Below, piece after piece: positions 41,306-51,544 of a DNA stretch of 64,000 nucleotides. The position numbers and the translations under genes were made by a program. The notes under the pieces are model-generated. The model was not told the origin of the DNA. It saw nothing but the letters and a program-made list of their open reading frames with translations, and made no database searches. Source of the DNA: Pseudomonas sp. (GTDB taxonomy: Bacteria > Pseudomonadota > Gammaproteobacteria > Pseudomonadales > Pseudomonadaceae); NCBI RefSeq assembly GCF_030698175.1, contig NZ_JAUYNT010000029.1:62001-126000 (forward strand), written 5' to 3'. The first letter of the stretch is position 1; each line of letters opens with the position of its first letter.

Positions 41306-41347
41306 TCGCCAAGCAGGATTGCGCCGAGTTACCAATCAGGAACCGCT

Positions 41348-42778
41348 ATGAACGACGTCGAAAGCCTCAAGGATTACCAGCGCGTGCGCCTGCTGGCGAT
41401 CCGTTCGCTGTTCGAGATCGTCGAGCAATCCAGTGAAGGCACGATCATCGTCGACCGCGAGGCGCGGATCGTCTGGATGAACGAACGCTATGCCCGGCGG
41501 TTCGGCCTACCGAATGCCGAGGCGGCTATCGGCCAGCCCTGTGAGAGCGTAATTCCTGGCAGCCTGTTGCGCGAAGTGGTCAGCAGCGGCCAACCGATTC
41601 TGCTGGATATGCTCGACACGCCGAATGACCCGCTGGTGGTGATGCGACTACCGATTCACGACGCTGCCGGTGAAGTTATCGGCGCCATAGGTTTTGCCCT
41701 GTTCGACGAACTCCGCTCGCTCTCACCGCTGCTGACCCGCTACCTGAGCATGCAGGAGGAGCTGGCCGCGACCCGCTCGATTTTGCAGGCACGCCAGGCC
41801 AAATACAGCTTCGCCAACTTTATCGGCACCAGCGCGCCAAGCCTGGAGGTCAAGCGCCGGGCGCGGCGCAGCGCCAGCACCGACTCGCCGATCCTCCTGC
41901 TGGGCGAAACCGGCACCGGCAAAGAACTGCTGGCCCACGCCATCCACAGCGCCTCGCCACGGGCGCACAAGGCCTTCGTCAGCGTTAATTGCGCGGCGAT
42001 TCCCGAGGCGCTGCTGGAGGCCGAATTCTTCGGCACCGCCCCCGGCGCGTTCACCGGCGCCGATCCCAAGGGCCGCCCCGGCAAGCTGCAAATTGCCCAA
42101 GGCGGCAGCTTGTTTCTGGATGAAATCGGCGACATGCCGCTGCCACTGCAAAGCAAGCTGCTGCGGGTCTTGCAGGAAAAAGAATTCGAACCGGTTGGCT
42201 CCAATCAGGTGATCCGCAGCGACGTGCGTTTGCTCGCCGCCACCTCGACCGATCTGGCCGCTGCCGTGCAGCGCGGCAGCTTTCGCGCCGACTTATTCTA
42301 TCGGTTGAATGTCTTGCCGATTCAGGTGCCGCCATTGCGCGAGCGACTCGCCGACTTGCCGGCACTCTGTGAGGCGATTCTCGATGAGTTGCAGCTCAGT
42401 ACCGGCCACACACCCCACGAACTGGATGCCAGCGCCTTGGCCCTGCTCGCCCGGCACAGCTGGCCGGGCAATATCCGCGAACTGCGCAACGTGCTGGAAC
42501 GCGCCGCCCTGCACAGCGACGACTGCCTGATCAGCCTGGAGGCCTTGCAGACGGCGATCGGCACCCTGCAAGCGGTTCCAGAACTGCCGCAGCAGATGAC
42601 GCTTGCAACGCTGGCCACTGGTGAAACCTTGCATGCGGCCCGAGAAAATTTCGAGCGCCAACTGATCAGCGCAACCCTCAGTGCGGCGGCAGGCAATGTC
42701 GGCATCGCCGCCCAACGCCTGGGTTTGGGCCGCTCGACCCTGTACAAGAAAATGACGGCGCTGGGCATAATCTCTTGA
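41348..42778 (+). CDS. Sigma54-dependent activator with PAS domain (HbcR-like)
   Basis: 476 residues: an N-terminal PAS-like sensor (EQSSEGTIIVDREARIVWMN), a central AAA+ domain (LLLGETGTGKELLAHAIHSA, GTAPGAFTGADPKGRPGKLQ with the sigma54-contacting GAFTGA loop, GGSLFLDEIGDMPL) and a C-terminal Fis-type HTH (AAQRLGLGRSTLYKKMTALG). There is no receiver domain, so it probably senses a metabolite directly. It sits just upstream of a sigma54-type promoter and the hydroxybutyrate genes, matching the order I recall for the P. aeruginosa hydroxybutyrate regulator. Likely target: 43076 onward. Confidence 0.9.
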   Translation: MNDVESLKDYQRVRLLAIRSLFEIVEQSSEGTIIVDREARIVWMNERYARRFGLPNAEAAIGQPCESVIPGSLLREVVSSGQPILLDMLDTPNDPLVVMRLPIHDAAGEVIGAIGFALFDELRSLSPLLTRYLSMQEELAATRSILQARQAKYSFANFIGTSAPSLEVKRRARRSASTDSPILLLGETGTGKELLAHAIHSASPRAHKAFVSVNCAAIPEALLEAEFFGTAPGAFTGADPKGRPGKLQIAQGGSLFLDEIGDMPLPLQSKLLRVLQEKEFEPVGSNQVIRSDVRLLAATSTDLAAAVQRGSFRADLFYRLNVLPIQVPPLRERLADLPALCEAILDELQLSTGHTPHELDASALALLARHSWPGNIRELRNVLERAALHSDDCLISLEALQTAIGTLQAVPELPQQMTLATLATGETLHAARENFERQLISATLSAAAGNVGIAAQRLGLGRSTLYKKMTALGIIS

Positions 42779-42791
42779 AAGCGAGACGTTA

Positions 42792-42873
42792 TCTCTAAAT
42801 AGAGACAACCAGGCAGACCCCGAAAATAGCGGCATTGGCGAATCGAATCGCACTCAGCGTCTCAAAATCGAGA
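42792..42873. promoter_or_regulatory. Two enhancer-type sites for the sigma54 activator
   Basis: TCTC-N6-GAGA occurs at 42792-42805 and again at 42860-42873, 68 bp apart. The first is part of a longer dyad GTTATCTCT-AAAT-AGAGACAAC (42788-42809). Both lie upstream of the sigma54-type promoter at 42938, at distances usual for activator binding sites. Confidence 0.65.
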
Positions 42874-42937
42874 AACAAAACCTAAGTCACAGCGCTGAAC
42901 TTCAATAAAAGTCTTATAAATCAATGCTTTATTTTGT

Positions 42938-42953
42938 TGGCACAAAACTAGCT
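42938..42953 (+). promoter_or_regulatory. Sigma54 (-24/-12) promoter of the permease-bdhA genes
   Basis: TGGCACAAAACTAGCT matches the TGGCAC-N5-TTGCA/T consensus, with GG and GC in correct spacing and one mismatch in the -12 element. It lies about 120 bp before the GntP-type permease start and directly after the sigma54 activator gene. Confidence 0.75.
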
Positions 42954-43075
42954 AAGTGTTCCCAGCGCTACCCGCGCCGCCGAAAACAACAACAAATGCC
43001 TGCACATGGCGATTCACCCAAGGACACCCACGGCAAAGTCCTTATTCGCCTTGAAGCAGCGTCAGGAGCCACTCT

Positions 43076-44467
43076 ATGAGTGTAATCATCGCCTTAGCCG
43101 CCCTCGCCCTGCTGATGCTGGCCGCCTATCGCGGCTACAGCGTCATTCTGTTCGCCCCCATCGCCGCGCTTGGCGCCGTGCTGTTGACTGATCCCGCCGC
43201 AGTCGCCCCGGCTTTTACCGGGGTGTTTATGGAGAAGATGGTCGGCTTTATCAAACTCTACTTCCCGGTGTTTTTGCTCGGCGCGGTGTTTGGCAAGCTG
43301 ATTGAACTGTCCGGTTTCTCCCGTTCGATAGTCGCCGCGGCGATCCGCCTGCTCGGCACCAGCCAGGCCATGCTGGTGATAGTGCTGGTCTGCGCGCTGC
43401 TCACCTACGGCGGCGTCTCGTTGTTTGTGGTGGTGTTTGCGGTCTATCCCTTTGCCGCCGAGATGTTCCGCCAGAGCGACATTCCCAAGCGTTTAATCCC
43501 GGCCACCATCGCCCTCGGCGCGTTCTCCTTCACCATGGACGCATTGCCCGGCACCCCGCAGATTCAGAACATCATTCCCACCACGTTTTTTAATACCAAC
43601 GCCTGGGCCGCACCCTGGCTGGGGCTGATCGGCAGTTTGTTTGTGTTCAGCCTCGGCATGCTGTATCTGCGCCGGCAGTTGCGCAAAGCCCAGAGCGCCG
43701 GTGAAGGCTATGGCACTGACCTGCGCTGCGAGCCGGAAACCGCCGCCGACATCAAGCTGCCCAGCCCTTGGCTGGCGGTTTCACCGCTGATTCTGGTCGG
43801 CGTCGCCAACCTGCTGTTCACCCATTGGATTCCGGCGCTGTATGGCAAGACCCACAGCCTGCAACTGGCCGGCATGACCGCGCCAGTACAGCTCGAAATC
43901 AGCAAGCTGACCGGCATCTGGGCGGTGCAGGCGGCGCTGCTGCTGGGGATTTTACTGGTGCTGGTGTGTGGCTTTAGCGCGATTCGCGACAAGCTGGCCG
44001 AGGGCACTAAAACGGCGGTCAGTGGCGCGCTGTTGGCGGCAATGAACACCGCCTCGGAGTACGGCTTCGGCGCGGTGATCGCCTCCCTGCCAGGCTTTTT
44101 GGTGCTGGCCGACGGGCTTAAAAACATCCCCAATCCGCTGGTCAACGAAGCCGTCACCGTCACCCTGCTGGCCGGCATCACCGGCTCGGCCTCCGGCGGC
44201 ATGAGCATCGCCCTGGCGGCCATGTCTGAAACCTTTATCAGCGCTGCCAACGCCGCCAATATCCCGCTGGAAGTGCTGCACCGCGTGGCCTCGATGGCCA
44301 GTGGCGGGATGGACACCCTGCCGCACAACGGTGCGGTGATCACCCTGCTGGCGGTTACCGGCCTGACCCACCGCGAGGCCTACAAGGATATTTTTGGCAT
44401 CACTCTGATCAAGACCTTGGCGGTGTTCGTGGTGATCGGCGTTTTCTACGCCACAGGTATCGTTTAA
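43076..44467 (+). CDS. GntP-family carboxylate permease
   Basis: 463-residue inner-membrane protein with about 12 helices, of the GntP family (gluconate, 3-hydroxybutyrate and related acids). Marks: FAPIAALGAVLLTDPAAVAP, GKLIELSGFSRSIVAAAIRL, MDALPGTPQIQNIIPTTFFN (the PGTPQIQN motif), GITGSASGGMSIALAAMSET and ASGGMDTLPHNGAVITLLAV. Neighbouring bdhA and acetoacetyl-CoA synthetase make 3-hydroxybutyrate or acetoacetate the likely cargo. A sigma54-type promoter precedes it. Confidence 0.9.
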   Translation: MSVIIALAALALLMLAAYRGYSVILFAPIAALGAVLLTDPAAVAPAFTGVFMEKMVGFIKLYFPVFLLGAVFGKLIELSGFSRSIVAAAIRLLGTSQAMLVIVLVCALLTYGGVSLFVVVFAVYPFAAEMFRQSDIPKRLIPATIALGAFSFTMDALPGTPQIQNIIPTTFFNTNAWAAPWLGLIGSLFVFSLGMLYLRRQLRKAQSAGEGYGTDLRCEPETAADIKLPSPWLAVSPLILVGVANLLFTHWIPALYGKTHSLQLAGMTAPVQLEISKLTGIWAVQAALLLGILLVLVCGFSAIRDKLAEGTKTAVSGALLAAMNTASEYGFGAVIASLPGFLVLADGLKNIPNPLVNEAVTVTLLAGITGSASGGMSIALAAMSETFISAANAANIPLEVLHRVASMASGGMDTLPHNGAVITLLAVTGLTHREAYKDIFGITLIKTLAVFVVIGVFYATGIV

Positions 44468-44490
44468 CCCTGATCGTTTTTTTGTGCGTA

Positions 44491-44509
44491 GCCCGGATGC
44501 GCTCCGGGC
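44491..44509. repeat. Short hairpin between permease and bdhA genes
   Basis: GCCCGGA-TGCGC-TCCGGGC, a perfect 7-bp stem preceded by GTA, like a single half of a REP family. It lies 24 bp before the bdhA start and could moderate readthrough. Confidence 0.6.
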
Positions 44510-44532
44510 CAGACGCGAGCAAGGAGAGTTTT

Positions 44533-45303
44533 ATGAGTCTGCAAGGCAAAACCGTACTGGTCACCGGCTCAACCAGCGGCATTGGTTTAGGCATCGCCCT
44601 GAGCCTCGCCAAGGCCGGCGCCAATCTGATCCTCAATGGCTTTGGCGATGTCAGCACAGCGCTGGCTGAGGTGGCCAAATATGGCGGCAAGGTCGGCCAT
44701 CACCCGGCGGACGTTGCCGATCCTGCGCAAATCGCCGAGATGATCAGCTACGGCCGCCGCGAATTTGGTGGCATCGATATTTTGGTCAACAACGCCGGCA
44801 TCCAGCATGTGGCGCCCATCGAAGAGTTTCCGCTGGAGCGTTGGGATTCGATCATCGCCATTAACCTGTCGGCGGTGTTCCATGCCAGCCGCCTGGTGCT
44901 GCCGGGCATGCGCGCCCGTGGCTGGGGGCGGATTATCAATATCGCCTCGGTGCACGGCCTGGTCGGCTCGGTGAACAAAGCCGCCTATGTCGCCGCCAAG
45001 CACGGCGTGATCGGCCTGACCAAGGTGGTGGCCCTGGAAACCGCCAGCACCAATATCACCTGCAATGCGCTCTGCCCCGGCTGGGTGCTAACGCCGCTGG
45101 TGCAGCAACAGATCGACCAGCGGGCGCTGAGCGATGGCGATCAAGAGCGCGCCCGGCGCGAACTGCTGGCCGAGAAACAACCCTCGCTGGAGTTTGTCAG
45201 CCCCGATCAGCTCGGGGAGCTGTGCCTGTTTCTCTGCAGCGAGGCCGCCAGCCAGGTGCGCGGCGCGGCCTGGAACGTCGATGGCGGCTGGCTCGCGCAG
45301 TGA
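44533..45303 (+). CDS. bdhA: 3-hydroxybutyrate dehydrogenase
   Basis: 256-residue short-chain dehydrogenase that interconverts (R)-3-hydroxybutyrate and acetoacetate with NAD. Motifs: TGSTSGIGLGIA for NAD, VNNAGIQHVAPIEEFP typical of BdhA, the catalytic triad Ser139, Tyr152 and Lys156 in ASVHGLVGSVNKAAYVAAKH, and CPGWVLTPLVQQQID. GGAG precedes the ATG at 44533; an earlier in-frame start would run through the hairpin. It links the permease to acetoacetyl-CoA synthetase. Confidence 0.95.
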   Translation: MSLQGKTVLVTGSTSGIGLGIALSLAKAGANLILNGFGDVSTALAEVAKYGGKVGHHPADVADPAQIAEMISYGRREFGGIDILVNNAGIQHVAPIEEFPLERWDSIIAINLSAVFHASRLVLPGMRARGWGRIINIASVHGLVGSVNKAAYVAAKHGVIGLTKVVALETASTNITCNALCPGWVLTPLVQQQIDQRALSDGDQERARRELLAEKQPSLEFVSPDQLGELCLFLCSEAASQVRGAAWNVDGGWLAQ

Positions 45304-45369
45304 GCTTCGGCAACTGAATTTACCGCTGCTCGGCCACTCATAATAATTACTCGTTTTCAGGACCCTGCC

Positions 45370-47325
<1,956 letters not shown>

Positions 47326-47385
47326 TTGGCAAGCTTTGTGCTGGCTTCATGAACTCGGGGCTGCCCCTGGATTCTGGAGCTGGCG

Positions 47386-47781
47386 ATGCTGGATTATTTA
47401 CGCGCACTAAAACCGGCCAGCCTGGTGCTCTGGTGTTATTTGCTGTGGTATCTGTGCACGCTGTGGCTGTACTTCGATCCGGCCCCTGCGCTATGGCTTA
47501 ACTCCTTAGGGATTAGCGCGCTGATCGGCAGCGGTCTGCTGCTGAGCGTCGGCCAGCGGCCATCCAGGAGCAATGCCTGGCAAACCCTGCGGCTGTATTT
47601 GATGCCCTTCGGCGTGTCGAGTTTTGCCGCCCTGATCAAGGGCAAAGGCTTCTACCTGATAGTGCCGCCGCACCTGAGTGAGGCGTTGCTGTGCCTGGGC
47701 TGTTGCTTGGGCTTTGTCGGCCTGACCCTGCTGTTGCAAACCTTTAGCCCGCACCCAGGCACTTCAGAGGTCGCCCGCTAG
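47386..47781 (+). CDS. Small membrane protein of unknown function
   Basis: 131 residues with three or four hydrophobic helices (LVLWCYLLWYLCTLWLYFDP; LNSLGISALIGSGLLLSV; LCLGCCLGFVGLTLLLQTF). GGAG lies six bases before the ATG. I do not recognise the family. Its stop codon overlaps that of the convergent PilT/PilU gene by four bases (CTAG), so neither has its own terminator there. Confidence 0.7.
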   Translation: MLDYLRALKPASLVLWCYLLWYLCTLWLYFDPAPALWLNSLGISALIGSGLLLSVGQRPSRSNAWQTLRLYLMPFGVSSFAALIKGKGFYLIVPPHLSEALLCLGCCLGFVGLTLLLQTFSPHPGTSEVAR

Positions 47782-49004
47782 ATGCCGTGGCGGCCGGGGT
47801 CTTCTGGTGGCTGCTCTTTTTCGATCTCTTCCAGCTTCAGCTCAAGTCCCCAGGCCGGCGTTTCAGTGGTTTTGGCGGGGCTGGCAACTGGGGCAGACTC
47901 CGCAGTCGGCGAGGCCGCCGTTGGCGCCACTTTGGCTGCAGGGGTTTCGCGGTAGAGCTTGAGTTTTAGTCGCACATTATTCGCCGAGTCGGCGTTTTTA
48001 ACCGCTTCCTCCTCGTCGATGGCCCCTTCATTGACCAGTTCGATCAGCGCCTGATCGAAGGTCTGCATGCCCAGGTTGCGGGACTTTTCCATGATTTCCT
48101 TGATCTCGGAAAGGTCGCTGCGCTTGATCAGATCGCGAATGGTCGGCGTGCCCAGCAGTACCTCTACCGCTGCTCGACGCTTGCCGTCGATGGTTTTCAC
48201 CAGGCGCTGAGAAACGAAGGCCTTGAGGTTGTTGCCCAGGTCGTTGAGCAGTTGCGGACGGCGCTCCTCCGGGAAGAAGTTGATGATGCGGTCCAGGGCC
48301 TGGTTGGCGTTATTGGCGTGCAGGGTGGAAATCGCCAAGTGCCCGGTGTCGGCAAACGCCAGCGCATGCTCCATGGTCTCGCGGTCGCGGATTTCGCCGA
48401 TCAAAATCACGTCCGGCGCCTGGCGCAGGGTGTTCTTCAAGGCGGCGTGAAAGCTGCGGGTATCCACCCCCACTTCGCGCTGATTGATGATGGATTTCTT
48501 GTGCCGGTGCACGTACTCGATCGGGTCTTCGATGGTGATGATATGGCCACCGCTGTTGCGGTTACGGTAATCGATCAGCGCCGCCAGGGAGGTGGACTTG
48601 CCCGAACCGGTGCCACCGACAAACAGCACCAGGCCGCGTTTCTCCATGATCGTCTTGAGTAAGACCTCTGGCAGCTTGAGGTCCTCAAAGGTGGGAATTT
48701 CCATCTTGATATTGCGCGCCACAATCGACACTTCATTGCGCTGTTTGAAGATATTGATGCGAAAGCGCCCGACGCTTGGAATGGAAATCGCCAGGTTCAT
48801 TTCCAGCTCGCGCTCAAACTCCTCGCGCTGGGCCCCATCCATGATCGAATTGGCAATCTCGGTCACCTCGCCAGGCTTCAAGATCTCGGCCGACAGCGGC
48901 TTGAGCACCCCGTTAAACTTGGCACAGGGCGGCGCGCCGGTGGCCAGATACAGGTCTGAACCATCCTGACTGGCGAGGGTTTTCAGCAGTGCGGTGAGGT
49001 CCAT
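47778..49004 (-). CDS. PilT/PilU-family type IV pilus ATPase
   Basis: 408-residue retraction-type hexameric ATPase. Motifs: Walker A FVGGTGSGKSTSLAALI, the Asp box GGHIITIEDPIEYVHRHK, Walker B APDVILIGEIRDRETMEHAL, and the His box GHLAISTLHANNANQALDRI. NANQALDRIINFFPEERR is closest to PilU. A Pro/Ala/Thr-rich tail (from about residue 355) ends in an acidic patch and is unlike the PilU tail. No pilT or other pil gene is next to it, so it is probably an accessory paralogue. AAGGAAA precedes the ATG. Confidence 0.85.
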   Translation of the reverse strand: MDLTALLKTLASQDGSDLYLATGAPPCAKFNGVLKPLSAEILKPGEVTEIANSIMDGAQREEFERELEMNLAISIPSVGRFRINIFKQRNEVSIVARNIKMEIPTFEDLKLPEVLLKTIMEKRGLVLFVGGTGSGKSTSLAALIDYRNRNSGGHIITIEDPIEYVHRHKKSIINQREVGVDTRSFHAALKNTLRQAPDVILIGEIRDRETMEHALAFADTGHLAISTLHANNANQALDRIINFFPEERRPQLLNDLGNNLKAFVSQRLVKTIDGKRRAAVEVLLGTPTIRDLIKRSDLSEIKEIMEKSRNLGMQTFDQALIELVNEGAIDEEEAVKNADSANNVRLKLKLYRETPAAKVAPTAASPTAESAPVASPAKTTETPAWGLELKLEEIEKEQPPEDPGRHGI

Positions 49005-49153
49005 GGACAGGTTTCCTTCAAACAGTTAGCTAACTACTTTAGGCCAAATTGACTGACCGTGACGGCCCTGAGCGTGCCACGGCGCTGGTCGCCTGACCGT
49101 GCATTGGCGCCAATTACTGGCACAATGGCGGCCATTTTCAGGAGGGCCCGAGC

Positions 49154-49432
49154 ATGGCCAAAGCAATGGCGCGGCATATTTTGGTCAAGACCGAGGCAGA
49201 AGCCGCATCGCTAAAGGCGCGCATTGCCAAAGGCGAAGCCTTCGATGTGCTGGCAAAAAAACACTCCACCTGCCCGTCCGGCAAACGCGGCGGTGATCTT
49301 GGGGAGGTGCGCCCCGGACAAATGGTCCATGTCATTGATCAGATCATTTTCAAAAAAGCCGTGCGCGAGATTCACGGCCCGGTGAAATCGGCGTTCGGTT
49401 ACCACCTGGTGCAGGTGTTTTACCGCGATTAA
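49154..49432 (+). CDS. Parvulin-type peptidyl-prolyl isomerase (PpiC-like)
   Basis: 92-residue single-domain rotamase without signal peptide, so cytoplasmic. It matches PpiC nearly end to end: ARHILVKTEAEAASLKARIA, LAKKHSTCPSGKRGGDLGEV and GPVKSAFGYHLVQVFYRD. GGAGG lies eight bases before the ATG. Monocistronic; divergent from the PilT/PilU gene. Confidence 0.92.
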   Translation: MAKAMARHILVKTEAEAASLKARIAKGEAFDVLAKKHSTCPSGKRGGDLGEVRPGQMVHVIDQIIFKKAVREIHGPVKSAFGYHLVQVFYRD

Positions 49433-49734
49433 GGTCGTGTTACGCGGCCTTGCCGCTGTGCGTGGGAGAGCGAGCGGATTTACGCCCTGCCCTTATCCGT
49501 CAGGCAGCCGACGTACCTGGCCTAACCCTGCAGTTGGGCTACCGCGCTGATACGCACGCCATGAGTTCAGCAAGCCTGGTCCATAGCTGAGGCCTTAATA
49601 CACATTGGTAACCTAGATGTAACCGGCAGCCCGGATAATTCCGACGACATGGTCTAGTCCACACGCCTTTCGATCATTATCGAGCCAACCCGCCGTTGGG
49701 CAGACTGCTACTCCCAATCATTGGAGGCTTGCCC
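49433..49734. other. Intergenic region, no gene seen
   Basis: Three hundred bases between the parvulin and sphingomyelinase genes. I see no coding frame with a ribosome site and no strong hairpin; it should hold the sphingomyelinase promoter. Confidence 0.5.
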
Positions 49735-51249
49735 GTGCGTCGTCCACTTATTCCACTTCTCAGCCTGACCCTACTCCCCCTGCTTTGGTCCGCAGCCAGC
49801 CAAGCCAACCCCAGCGACGAGTTCAAGCTGCTGGCCCATAACGTGTTCATGCTGCCCACCTCGATAAAGCCCGGCTGGGGCCAAGAGCAGCGCGCTGCGC
49901 TGATCGCCCAGGCCAGTTACATCAAAGGCCAGGATGCGGTAATTCTCAATGAAGTATTCGACAACACGGCTTCAGCCCTGTTGTTGGACGGGCTGAAAAC
50001 TGACTACCCCCACCAGACCGGGGTATTGGGCCGCAGCCGCAGCGGCTGGGATGCCACCCTCGGGGCCTACTCCGACAGCACCCCTGAAGATGGTGGTGTG
50101 GCCATCGTTAGCCGCTGGCCGATCGAGCAACGTATTCAGTACGTTTACAGCCAGGGCTGCGGCGCGGATTACCTGTCCAACAAGGGCTTCGTCTACGCCC
50201 GGCTGAACCGTAATGGTCAGCTCGTGCACGTCATCGGCACCCATGCCCAGGCAGCCGATACCGGCTGCCCGGATGGCAAAGGCGGCGCCGTGCGGGCCAG
50301 TCAGTTCAGCGAACTGCAAGGTTTTCTCAGTGCCAAGGGCATTCCTGCCGATCAGGTGGTATTCATCGGCGGCGACTTCAATGTCATCAAGGACAGCAAC
50401 GAATACCGCGACATGCTCGAACGCCTGCAGGTCAGCGCTCCAGATAGCTATGCCGGGAGTGACACGACCTACGACACCCGCCGCAACGGTCTGGCCAACT
50501 ATCAATACCCCAACCATGCCCCGGAGTATTTGGATTACATCTTCGTTTCGCGTAATCACCGGCAGTTGCCCTTCTGGCACAACCAGGCTCTGGACACGCC
50601 CGCACCGCGCTGGAGCGCCACCCTGGCCGGGGCTACCTGGCAGTTCCAGGATTATTCCGACCACTCGCCAGTAGCCGGCTTTAGCCGGGCCGATAGCAGT
50701 ACGCCAACCCGCGCCAGCAAGCCGCAACAAAACCTTTATGGCGAAGTGTTGCTGCAAAGCACCAGCACCGGCAAAACCTTGCGCGCGGGCGCCAACACGG
50801 CTAACGACTGGGTGAAAATCAACGGCACTGGCAATGAACCCGAGAGCCTGTTCAGTCTGCGCAATTGGTATTACCCGGACAGTTTCTGCATTCGCAGCGG
50901 CGACTATGTGGAGGTCGAATCCCGTCGCCATCCAGGCTACTGGCTAAATTGGTGGCTGGGTGGCGGCTCTGGCAATTACGCCTATTACATGAAGGCCAAT
51001 GACTCCTCCAACCAGCTGCGCATTGAGTTGGTTAACAGCAGCGCCTGCCTGAAAGATGGCGACTCGGTACGTTTTCTCGACCGCGACACCGTGCGTGGCA
51101 GCGATTACTACCTGCAGCATTGGGCATCCGGCAGCTGGAAAGATCACCTGTACCTATGGAGCAGCACACCAGGCAGCGCCGAGCAGTTTCGCGTGGTGTT
51201 TCGCCGCGCGCCAATTTATGCGGACTGGAGCAGCCTGCTGCGCTATTAG
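49735..51249 (+). CDS. Secreted sphingomyelinase C
   Basis: 504 residues: a signal peptide (IPLLSLTLLPLLWSAASQA), an EEP-fold sphingomyelinase domain to about residue 330, and a C-terminal beta-rich domain rich in Trp and Tyr (SFCIRSGDYVEVESRRHPGY and onward) that may bind membranes. Catalytic motifs: LAHNVFMLP, LNEVFDNTAS with the metal-binding Glu, EDGGVAIVSRWPI, HVIGTHAQAAD, FIGGDFNV, LDYIFVSR and FQDYSDHSPVAGF with the active-site His. It should hydrolyse host sphingomyelin to ceramide and phosphocholine and may be haemolytic. GTG at 49735 has GGAGG seven bases before; an upstream in-frame start would lack a site. Confidence 0.9.
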   Translation: MRRPLIPLLSLTLLPLLWSAASQANPSDEFKLLAHNVFMLPTSIKPGWGQEQRAALIAQASYIKGQDAVILNEVFDNTASALLLDGLKTDYPHQTGVLGRSRSGWDATLGAYSDSTPEDGGVAIVSRWPIEQRIQYVYSQGCGADYLSNKGFVYARLNRNGQLVHVIGTHAQAADTGCPDGKGGAVRASQFSELQGFLSAKGIPADQVVFIGGDFNVIKDSNEYRDMLERLQVSAPDSYAGSDTTYDTRRNGLANYQYPNHAPEYLDYIFVSRNHRQLPFWHNQALDTPAPRWSATLAGATWQFQDYSDHSPVAGFSRADSSTPTRASKPQQNLYGEVLLQSTSTGKTLRAGANTANDWVKINGTGNEPESLFSLRNWYYPDSFCIRSGDYVEVESRRHPGYWLNWWLGGGSGNYAYYMKANDSSNQLRIELVNSSACLKDGDSVRFLDRDTVRGSDYYLQHWASGSWKDHLYLWSSTPGSAEQFRVVFRRAPIYADWSSLLRY

Positions 51250-51290
51250 ACCAATAGCCTTAATCTGAGGGGAGGCGCCGCCGCCCTTCC

Positions 51291-51361
51291 TTGCGGTGCA
51301 TGCTGATGCACCGCAAGCTCAGCACCACTGGCGGCATGCCCGACTGGGTGCTGAGCTTGCG
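51291..51361. promoter_or_regulatory. Two overlapping, mutually exclusive hairpins
   Basis: Stem A: TTGCGGTGCAT-GCTG-ATGCACCGCAA (51291-51316), perfect 11-bp arms. Stem B: CGCAAGCTCAGCACC (51312-51326) pairs perfectly with GGTGCTGAGCTTGCG (51347-51361). The segment 51312-51316 belongs to both stems, so both cannot form fully at once. They lie between the sphingomyelinase and ABC-F genes. No T run follows either. Confidence 0.7.
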
Positions 51362-51544
51362 CGGCCAGGGCGCTGCACTTAAGCGTCTGGGCAACCCAGC
51401 ACTTTCTGTGACCGGGCGTGCTCATCGCCATCGCATGTATGGCCTAACCGCACACCATCCAGCAGTCTGACTAACACTAGAGGACACAACCCGGTACAAT
51501 CGCGCCCCTTTCGCGCTCGCGCGCTCGCTTTCTGGATCTGATTC

